From assembly GCA_963966185.1 (NCBI GenBank), contig CAWZYM010000155.1:134501-198500 (forward strand): a DNA stretch of 64,000 nucleotides. Reading direction: 5' to 3'. Positions within the stretch are counted from its first letter, which is position 1. Every line of letters starts with the position of its first letter. The notes below the pieces were generated by a model. That model searched no databases. It was not told where the DNA came from and worked only from the letters and a program-made list of their open reading frames with translations. This DNA is from Rhabditoides inermis (Eukaryota > Nematoda > Chromadorea > Rhabditida > Rhabditidae). Below are positions 49,086-59,100 of this stretch, piece after piece. A program made the position numbers and the translations under genes.

Positions 49086-51731
49086 TCAGGCTGCCTTGCT
49101 GGCGTCTTCGTATGCCACCTGCACCTTCCTCCCTTTCAAAAGACCTTCTGCCAGAGTGAGGTTCAGACTGAAGTTTTTCTCGTCCAGAGAGTCCAACATC
49201 GCGCGAATGCCACTGAAAACACACATAATATGACGCCACGAATAATCAACCACAAATAAAGACTACTGCAACAAGCTGCTGACCGATATGCTCCATTGCA
49301 GATGATCATGTCCCTGCCGGCCTGTGGGATGACAGTCTCCACGTGAGACTGATCCACCTTCACCAACACACCTGCAAAGAGAGAACAATGAAAACAGAAA
49401 CATCGAGAGGGAGAGAGAGAGGGCGGGAGGAGGGGGAGAGAGGGAGAGAGGGAGAGAGAGGACGAAAAGGAGAGAGTGAGAGAGAGGGGGAAAGGCAGAG
49501 AGGCAGAGAGGCAGAGAGGGAGAGGGGTAGAGGGGGAGAGGGAGGTACTCACCATCGTCCAGCTTGACGCTCGCCGTGTAGTCGTCGATCATCGTCTTCA
49601 CCACTCCCTTTGCCTTGTAGTAGTCCGCACCCAGCTTCTTCGTCATGATCTAAAATGTCGTAAACTGCGAATTGCGAGAGAAAGTATTCAAAATCAATGG
49701 TTCATTCATGATCGCGTCCGATCCTAAATCGGTATCTGTACTAGAACATGCCACAAACGTCTCGCTACCTTGACGACGATACCGGGGTGCATCCAGTAAT
49801 CCTTTCTGTTCTGCCTTTCCTTCTTCCTCTCCTCCATCTCGCGGATCTCATCCAGAGCACTCTTCTTCTTCGGGGGCTCATCCCGACGAGACGTCGACGG
49901 GCGATCGTCTAAAATACGCAAACTGAGTTGAAAGTTATTGCGAAGTAAACACACCATCGAGATTATAATGTTAGATTATAATACATTTGAAATCACAAAA
50001 CACTGCATCGGCCGGGAATCGAACCCGGGCCGCCCGCGTGGCAGGCGAGCATTCTACCACTGAACCACCGATGCTACGTTTAATCACAGCTAGAAACCGC
50101 ACTTGCAGGGAAAGTGGGAGTAATCGCTCGACCATGCTCTCTCACCACACATTTCTCTCATCGTCTCGCTATCGCGTTTCCATCGCGCGTCCGCATATCG
50201 CCTGCTGAAACACTACACCACATGTCCGTTGTGGTCTAGTGGTTAGGATTTACGGCTCTCACCCGTAAGGCCGGGGTTCGATTCCCCGCAACGGAATAAC
50301 ATTTTGCAAATTTCATAATATCTTCAATGACGGAACGAACACGAATTAAAAACGTATGATACATTTTGAATGATGATATACTATTTTGAACGCTTTAAAC
50401 ACGTACCGCGCCTCCTGTCGTCGCGGTGATTGTCTCTCCTGTCCCTGTGGTTGTCTCTCGAGCGGCTGCGGCTTCTGCTGCGTCGGCGCTTCTCCCTCCC
50501 ATCCCTGTCCTTCTCCCTCCTTTCCTCCCTGTCCAGCTCATCCTTGATCTCCTTCTTGACATTCTGCAACACATTGAGTGAACATACTCTCGCTCCCCTC
50601 ATTACCTTTTTGTCAAACACCGATCCACTCGCTGCGATGAGAGCGGGCGTGGGTTTGGCCAAATCCTGAAACGCACAGTCAATAAACATCATGTGTATAA
50701 AAGCACCTCTGCCGTTGGCTTGACGTCTTTCTTTGCAAGAGAGAAGGCGACTTTGTCGTCTTCGTCGCCTCGGATAAGTTCCGTCGGCTTCGACTCTTCC
50801 ACCTCTCCGCGAAGCTCGAGAGCCCTGTGTACAATACAATAAATAAATAATAACATGTTGATTGTTCTAACATGGTTAATGTAGAGTTCACGATAAAATA
50901 ACATCCTTCCAAATCAGTTTCAGGGAGTGTGTCGATGGGAGAAAGTGGAATGCTCACCTAGCAGCCTGCGCCTCGATCATCTCGTGCTGCTTCTCCTCGT
51001 CGTCCTTCTCCTGCTTGGCCTTACGAGCCACCTCCTCCTTCCTGTTCACCTCCTCCTGGTCAATGTACGCAATGTACCAACCTGAATGAATGAGGCATTG
51101 TAAACGCCATCGACAAGGTGCACGTGAAACAGAAACGCACCCTTCTCGGTCTGGTCGATCTTGCACTTGCCGCTCGATCCGAGGTACTGCACAAACCCAG
51201 TGAGCGTGTGCCACCGAGTCGAGTTCATGTGTACGTGACCCTAAATAATCAATAAATGACTCTAAAATAAGGAAACATTTCGTAAACATTATGAAAACAA
51301 ATCATTTAGAAAATACACAGCACCTTGTCGCGAATGTACTCCTGATAGATCTCGTTGGCGCGAGTGCGCTTGCCGCCGAACGAGTTCTTCAGCAGCTGAA
51401 CACAAACATGTACACGAAACCATACATATTAAACAACTCACAAACATGAAGTTGCTCTCGAATTCTCGGCTGAACTGGGCAAGATACTGGTTCTGGTTCT
51501 CGGCGAAGAGCAGCAGCTGCCGCTGATGCGCCTCCGACGTCAGATGGCACTTGAAGCCGTTCTGATCGCGACACTGCTTGTTGCACATCTGACAGAACCT
51601 GGAACACACAATGTTAACTTGCAATTGATTGCAAAACAGAAGAAACGTACGTACCATCGCAGCTTCTGAAGTCCCTTGGACTTGCAGCGATTCGCAATCT
51701 CCTTCGGGGTTCCCTTCTCGTGTTTACCCAT
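49086..51731 (-). CDS. KIN: DNA/RNA-binding protein KIN17
   Basis: KIN17 is a nuclear protein linked to pre-mRNA splicing and the DNA damage response. ATG 51731 gives MGKHEKGTPKEIANRCKSKG. The C2H2 zinc finger follows (CQMCNKQCRDQNGFKCHL, EAHQRQLLL). The winged-helix-like region has HMNSTRWHTLTGFVQYL and GWYIAYID. The Arg/Ser-rich stretch is RRRSRSRSRSRD. The two C-terminal SH3-like KOW modules are WMHPGIVVK and LLKGRKVQVAYED. The stop is at 49086-49088.

Twelve or so exons are in frame without breaks. The intron at about 49912-50405 contains tRNA-Gly and tRNA-Glu genes. It is probably the upstream gene of an operon with PIN4. Confidence 0.95.
49401..49540 (+). repeat. GA-rich tract in KIN17 intron
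   Basis: A purine-rich (GA, GGCA) tract on the plus strand. On the coding minus strand it is a long pyrimidine stretch inside the intron between the two C-terminal KOW exons. Confidence 0.85.
50004..50074 (-). tRNA. tRNA-Gly (GCC)
   Basis: A 71-nt cloverleaf. The acceptor stem is GCATCGG/CCGATGC. The D arm is GTTCAGTGGTAGAA, the anticodon loop is CTGCCAC with GCC, and the T arm is CCCGGGTTCGATTCCCGG. A and B boxes are intact. It lies in an intron of KIN17, on the same strand as that gene. Confidence 0.96.
50225..50296 (+). tRNA. tRNA-Glu (CTC)
   Basis: A 72-nt cloverleaf. The acceptor stem is TCCGTTG/CAACGGA. The D arm is GTCTAGTGGTTAGGAT, the anticodon loop contains CTC, and the T arm is CGGGGTTCGATTCCCCG. 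It lies in the same KIN17 intron as tRNA-Gly but on the opposite strand. Confidence 0.96.
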
Positions 51732-52047
51732 CGCTGTAACCGACCTCAGTAACAACTAAAATTACAAAAAAGATCACATAAACAATAATTCAAAATGAAT
51801 AAAAAGAAGTGTAAGTAAAAAGAAGTGTAACTACGCCGCAAGCCAGTGTGAGAAATGTTTCATTTCAAGTTCGAATTTTCGTGCACAACGAAACACTAGG
51901 CCATATTACGCAACTTCTCAATAATTTTGCACTAACTGAAAGCTTTAAAATTGTTCAAAAATTTCAACCATAGCGTTTCAAGCGATGTTTTTGTGATATA
52001 TAACAGTTTATTTCAAACATATTTGGTTCCAGTAAATGCAAAACGAT

Positions 52048-52119
52048 TAGCAGCGAGTGGTTTCGATCCACCGACCTCTGGGTTATGGGCCCAGCACGCT
52101 TCCACTGCGCCACGCTGCT
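52048..52119 (-). tRNA. Initiator tRNA-Met (CAT)
   Basis: The 72-nt sequence has the eukaryotic initiator features: acceptor AGCAGCG/CGCTGCT with A1-T72, D arm GCGCAGTGGAAGCGTGC, three G-C pairs in the anticodon stem next to CATAACCC, and T loop with GATCGAAACC. It lies upstream of KIN17 on the same strand. Confidence 0.95.
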
Positions 52120-52258
52120 GACGGCTCCGATCCTTCTATAATCGGTGTTGTCTCGATCAATCGTCGTCTTCCCCGGTTTAGCGTAAATCATCATGTGCAT
52201 GTTTTTTTATATAAGATCAATCAATTTATTATTGTTTTCTCTTTGTATACAAAAGAGA

Positions 52259-52822
52259 TAGTAGGAAGGGAGTGCACATGGTAGAAGCTGCTGGGCTAGG
52301 AAGGAGCTGCTTTTGCCTGAGTTGCACCGCATGAGGAAGGAGTTGCACGTTGATCAGTTTAGTAAAAGAATAGCATTTTGCACAATGATTGACACAGAAG
52401 GGTGTTTTCGACCGTATTGGATCGAATACAGTAGCATGAAACAGTGATCTGATGTTTAGCTCATATCGAGGATTGATGCACTCTTATGGTACTAATAAAG
52501 ATCATACACCTGATTATACTGTAATATATGCGAAACACACATCGCACTATTCATGTAGGCTGATCAATGTACTGTTTCCGCGCCTACACCTTTATGTCTA
52601 CTGGCATAACATCTATATCTCAATATACATTTCTAGAAGGCTGTAGTATTAGAACTTCTTTGTATATGATGTTGTGAACATACAATACATCATAGAGATA
52701 ATATATGCATACGTATGCTATGTTTCGACACTACTAAAATAGTTCAAGTGCAACTCCTTCCCCTAGTAGTGTAGCCCTTCCGGAGCAGCTTCTACCATGT
52801 GCACTTCCTTCCTCCTATCATA
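52259..52822. repeat. Inverted-repeat (MITE-like) element
   Basis: The left end GGAAGGGAGTGCACATGGTA and GAAGCTGCT matches the complement of the right end (AGCAGCTTC, TACCATGTGCACTTCCTTCC). Inner parts GGAAGGAGTTGCAC and GTGCAACTCCTTCC also pair. The interior of about 400 bp is AT-rich and non-coding. Confidence 0.75.
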
Positions 52823-54249
52823 AAAGAACCCAAAAATATAGAGTGGATTACTTTTTAATATAATCACTTGTGGGGTGACTGCTTCTTTCTCTCGAACGAC
52901 CCCCCGTGGGAACCTGTCATCTCGCCGACTTTCTGATTCTAATATACTCCATTATTAAATATCAAAACACTGCACACCTACAGTATTTTTAGTTGATCCA
53001 AGTCTGACGAACATACTGAGAAGCTACAATCACATTAGTTACTGATATGGTATCAAAATACAGTATGATCAGTTCGGGGAGAGAGTGAGCGTTCGCGGGC
53101 AGGGGCGGTTTGTTGTGACTCGTAATGACAACAGTACATCGATGCTCATTATTCATCCTCCGGAGGCGACCGCGCCGGTATAACATACAGAGTTGCAAAA
53201 TACATGTATGAGATGTTGATAGAAGTGATCTGTCTAAACAGGCAAAAGGTTGCACCCATGCCAAATATCGCGCACCAGAGAGACTGCTTTGATCGGAAAT
53301 GTCGTTGTTGTAGTACCAGTTCACGTGGCTCGCACCTAGTTCTGCCATGGATCCTCCGCAGCGGTCCTCTCTTTGTGCCTCACTCGGGAGGGCGCTGGCA
53401 TTTACACACTCGCTCACCCGCGCTCCAAACCACCACTGTCCACACTGACATTTTGGCCACCCGCAAACCTCCTCCCACCTTTCTTACCGTGTTTGTGGCA
53501 ATGATTGTGTATTACATCACTTTATCAACGTCTGATCCTTTATAACTTACTTATCAACTTGTTAAATGAATCATGCATCATTTTATCATGACGATCCATG
53601 TTTCCATCTCTGTCCAACCGGGATATCGCGTGGCTTCCGCTCTCAATATGCAATAATCCCTTATTGAAGAGCCCCCTTCTCTCTCCCCCCATTCGTCGCC
53701 GAAAAGGGGGCGTGTCTTCGCTGCGTCGGCGGCAGGACTACTGTAGCTGGTGGTTGGGGCTCGAATCCACCCACTCTTTCCATATTCATCCTTCCATATC
53801 ATGACGTGGAGCGTGCAGGCCCCGATTGTCCAGAGGTGAGCCTTCAATATCCAATATCAATTCCCAATATATCATCCTCTGATCAGCACCACACCGGTTA
53901 TTAGTCTGACAGTATTGCCAATCTTTCATGTTATTGTCAATTTCGCGCTTCATAATAGATGCTTTTCTGAAGACGCACTCTGAGATAAACTTGCAGTCAG
54001 CGATCATAGTCGCTTAATTTATGCAGTGATCGTCTCATTATGCGTGTTAGTGTCTTTGATGCGCGCTCTCACCTTGTCTTCTTCTTCCCACGCTCTCCCT
54101 CTCTCACCACTTCTCCCCTGCTGGCTGCCACTGCAGTGATATGTGAGAACTCATCAACACATCGTTCAAACCACCTGATCCTGCTGCCTACCGTATGCTG
54201 TGTCTGTTGTAGCCCTGACCAGCAGCCGCCTCCGGGCTCATCGGAGCTC

Positions 54250-56066
54250 ATGGATCTCGATCGACTCAAGATGGAACCATCGTCTTCCGATTCCATACCT
54301 CCCGGTAAGAGCATTGTTTCAAGTTTGTCATGAAATAAGTGTTTCTAGCCGACCTTCCATCCGACGCCTCCATCATTCAGCAACACTTCCTCCCGTTCAC
54401 AGGTACTGTAGTTTGAATTCACTCACAGTACCCGTACCGTTGCTTGTGCGATGTGACAGTGTGACATTCGTGTACTAGTATGTCGTACAGTACCACCTGT
54501 GTCCGATCGATGCCTTGTCGTGCACTAATCATCGTCTGACTCATTGACTCGCGCTTCTCCTCTTCCCTGCTCTCTTTCTCCCCCTCTCAAAACCCAACTG
54601 TCACAAAAGTCACACCATTCTGTCAGAATGTTGCTGGAGATTCCTTGGGATTAGAAGACATCGCTGAAATTGAATTCGATTCACACATTTGTTCGCGCTG
54701 CGAAACATATTAGACGACGTTTCCAGATCCCTCGTTCGAGTCTCCGGCGACTTGCTGCGTCGGGTGCGGATACCCGATTAAAGATCAGTTCATGCTCAAG
54801 GTAACAATGCTAGTGCCTCTTCGACAGACGATAGTGATGTGTGTGTAGGTGAACGAAGAAGTGTGGCACGAGTCGTGTCTGCGCTGCTTCGCCTGCCAAC
54901 AGCCACTCTCGGGAGCCCAGTCTTGCTACGCAAAGGACGGACACATATACTGCAGGGACGACCATCAACTGTAAGTGTGTTTTTTCGCGACGATCTTTTG
55001 CGACGATCTTTTTCCAATATATTTCTACATGATATTGCATTTCACGGTATAACAAAGTGTGTTCACTCGACACGTACTAATGATTATTCATGTAACACAG
55101 TACAATGTTCACTCGAAAGATTTTGTGTTTGTCGCGGTGTCTTGAGACGTCTCGTTGAACATGGCTGGCCTATCCAGCTGACACCCTCTCTCTGTCTCTC
55201 CACTTCCTATTGGCGGTTGCGTGTGCGGCGGCTCTCTGCTGTCAATGCCGGCAGGCCTCTCGAGTCTACTCGAGTACTCAAGGGTAGTCATGTAAGGCGC
55301 TCGTCTGCCCGCCAGCTATCCACATCTTCCAACGGGTTCCTTCCATGGGCCATTTCGGTCACGAAAAGAAGACCTCTCTCACAAACACATTTACACTTTT
55401 CACCCTTACTCTCTCATTGAAACATATCCCGGAACACGCGCCAATTAGTCGCCGTTAATCTGTGGGATCTACTAGCAGGAGCTATCAGATCTCATTAGCA
55501 GATTACCTTTGTCGCCTCAGTCTCCTTCCGCCCTCTGATCCCGCATGTCCCCAGAGACCCAGCTGTCACCTTTTACCGCGCATCATCTCCTCTCGCCCAC
55601 CGCATACCGTAACAACCAGCTGTACACTGGGAGGACTGGGAGTGCGCGCGAGAGAATGGGAGATAGAGAGGATCGGAATGTCTCACACATTCTATCGACT
55701 GAAGCCATACCACCCCACTGGCTTCCCTCATAATCATCATATGCGATTAGCATGATAGCTGATAGCATGGTCTTTCCTTACCAGAGTTCGCGTCCTACCG
55801 TAGGTGGCTATATGAAATCGTAAACGGGGGCGCGAATGTGTTTGCACAGTGGGCCTCGATATTTGGCGCATCTCCTTCCCCTCCTCGTTTAATTGCGACG
55901 TAGAAGGAAGGAAGACGCGTGACCACTCCTGGTCTCTAAGAATTATACTTGATGAAATATAGTCTAGGTTCGCCATTCGGTGATACCAAATCGGCTCACT
56001 CCCTATCAGTGTCAGCCAATCTAAATACTAAATGATCATGTGATGCTTTGAATATATATTTTAATT

Positions 56067-56108
<42 letters not shown>

Positions 56109-59100
56109 TATCCAGAATCGCTATATCCTGACTATACAACAAGTGCATACGGTACACCACAAGGGCTAAGCGCTGGGAGAAAAACAGTTTAGCTACGGGG
56201 ATGGTAGGGTCGAAGGTCGAAAGTCGATATTAGATCGATATTCAGTCGATAATCATTCGATTTCCTTTCCATAATCCATTAGAATTAGATACCATTATAG
56301 ACGATAGTGGGGCTCCGGATCTTCCTTTCTTTCCATTATAATCCACAATAGTAACTCCGCGGGCTAGGAAGACAGCGTTCTCATGAGCTATTCCCCGCCT
56401 TGCTCAAGGGTACTGGGGGAAGATCATTTCGACCCGACCGCGCGATGCGAGAGAGGAAGAAATAATAATAGATTACTTGAGTTTACGACGAATTATTCAC
56501 AGTTTAGAGAGACCGGTTAGAGCGTCAATTGTATTTTAATTATAATGTTATAATAGCTAGGAAACACATAGCATGACAAAACAACGTTATAAAAAAGAAA
56601 ACGAGGAATATATGACATGTCACCGTATCATTGTCAACCGTCACCCGATTGTCACCCACCGTACCCTCCTCCCCCCCTCACTCTGACACCCCATCCATCC
56701 ACCGGTTACCGCATCCGGGCCACGCAATATCCCTGCTTCTCTCCTGATATGTGTCAGCTGATGGCCATCCCAGCTACACATAACAGCGTCCTCAGGGCAT
56801 CTAGAACGAGAGAGAGATAAGGGGAGAGACAGGGAGAGAGAGAGAGGAGAGAGAGAGAGAGATGCGTAGGGCCTCATCAAAACATTACTGCTTGTCAAAC
56901 ACTGTACAGCTGCCGCTAACGACGCCATCTCGAGATTGAAGAATGTCAAATCTCTCGTCTTGATGGCTTGAAATAGCCAATTGTAGAAACATACATGACC
57001 ACTGTGTATGTAACTGAAGGGACCACCTACTAAGCCGCGATATTGCTTATCATGCGCGGATTTACTACGGGATTATGATGTTTCTAGGTGAAGAAGGGGG
57101 ATATGGATACGCTCTTCAGCTACGCTCAATTCACATCTCGAGGACAGCGGATTACCCCTCTCTCTACAATCTGAATGAATAATCCGAATACATGGAATTA
57201 TGCAACGTTGATTCAAGATAGGCATGCGCGCGATCCAACAAGAGTCAACGGTCAAGAGGGTTGTGTCGATAGGGATTAAAGGAATGTACCACTCTAAATT
57301 TATTTCGCTCAATTTTGTTCAAATTTTAATATGATATTCTTGTCAAAATAAGATGTCCAAAGAGTTTATGCACTTTGAAAAAATATATTTACAAATTAAA
57401 TACAACATTGTTTTTTTTACTACTAAAGTACAAACAACGTTAACATTACTGTTTTTAATTCTACACTTCTGACGTTTAACAATGCTTGAGCTATCGGGTG
57501 TTCATTCCGGTTTCGGTGTTATAATAAAGCATTGTGCATATAAGCAGTGATCAGCTGATATTTCGGTTGATTGCAGTTTTTTTCGAAGTTTTCTTGTTTT
57601 CCGTGTCTGTTTATGTTGTATATACGTTATAATCATTCATATTGTTTGTTAGAAGACTTTCTTTATAATATGTTTATTCATAGTGCATGTGGGGGGTACA
57701 CAGAGAGAAATACTTTGTTAATTTGTTTAACTCATACAACTCATTTCACAACCGATCACTTGTTGAAATGCGCAGCGAGGGAGGGGCGGGGTTCGTCTCC
57801 CCAGTCGTCGTCCATATTCTCGTCACCGCTTTCGTTTTTTCGATTATTCTACTTTTTGAATGTTTAGAAGTCGTGTCGTATACCTGTCGGTCGTCCGGCG
57901 TGAGGGCAGCGCGACGCCTGGCGCACCTCGCAGGCACATTTTGAACAGAACGACTATGTGGTTTGTCTATTTATTAATTTTCAATGTTATGTATTGTTTG
58001 ACGTTGTTCAGATCGACTTTCTGGACGACGGCTCGCTGCACCCGGCGCAGTTGCAGTACCACACACCGGGCTGGCTGCGCGGCTTTCTCGGCCAGCACGA
58101 GGCCAACGAGCTCTTCAATCTCATTCACGACAGGAACACGTACGAAGACAAGCTCCAGGTACGCAATGTGTTGATTTTCCGTTTTATTAATTTGATGTTC
58201 GATCAGTGTTCGTCAATCTGCTAGGCAATCTGCTATATCGTACATGCGTATTATATTATATCGATATTTATTGGTTATACTATATGTACTAGATTGTTTG
58301 CAGCAGAACTCGCTACAGCGCTGCGACCATCTACAGATGCACACCAAGTATCTTCTAATGCAGCACAACTACAACAAGCATGTGAGTGTTAATGGCCTTA
58401 TCTATTGAAAGTTCTTTTGTACATTTTGTTGTGACATTTACTTTTTTTTGCAGTACGAAGTCGGTCGCGGGCGCGACCTGGCTCTGTGGGACGAGGAGCC
58501 CGACTATTACGACAAGGACAAGTCGCGTTGAGTCGTACAAGATTCTCCGCTCGAGCCCATCAACCCATTTCAAACTCGTATATGTGAAATATTTCAATAG
58601 AGTAGACATTTTTTCGAACCCGTTGTTTCATTGTTCGTTGATTGGAATGAAATTATGCTTCGATTATTTCAGTTTTATCTTACATCAACGTCAAAAACAT
58701 GGACAACAACTATGAGTATAATCACTGGATTGGGGTCAAATAACAAGACAACAGTAATATACAAAAACGATAATTAAAACTAGGCTAACGGGACTTGATC
58801 TCACAGGAAAAAATGAGACTTGTCGTGAAGTGGCGCGGAACAGCTTGTACGCCTTCAATGCATCCTCCATCGTCACCTGGAAGAAAATAATACTTATTTA
58901 TCAGATTCAAAGGTAATTCAAACTCGTATGACTCACCATCACCTTCTTGGCGCGCTCTCGGAACACGTTGGCGACAGAGATGAGCTGCATACCGTAGCGC
59001 ATCGACGCGTGCCCAACCGTCTTCACATTGATGGTCATCATCCTACAGCGTATATGTTGTAAATAGTCATTGGTGAAACACTCACTTGATGTTCTCCTCA

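Larger units (their letters stand above)
51732..54249. other. Intergenic region with tRNA and inverted-repeat element
   Basis: Apart from tRNA-iMet and the element at 52259-52822, no gene was recognised. Part of 53950-54249 is probably 5' UTR of the lim-6-like gene. A TTGTAG ends near 54211. Confidence 0.5.
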
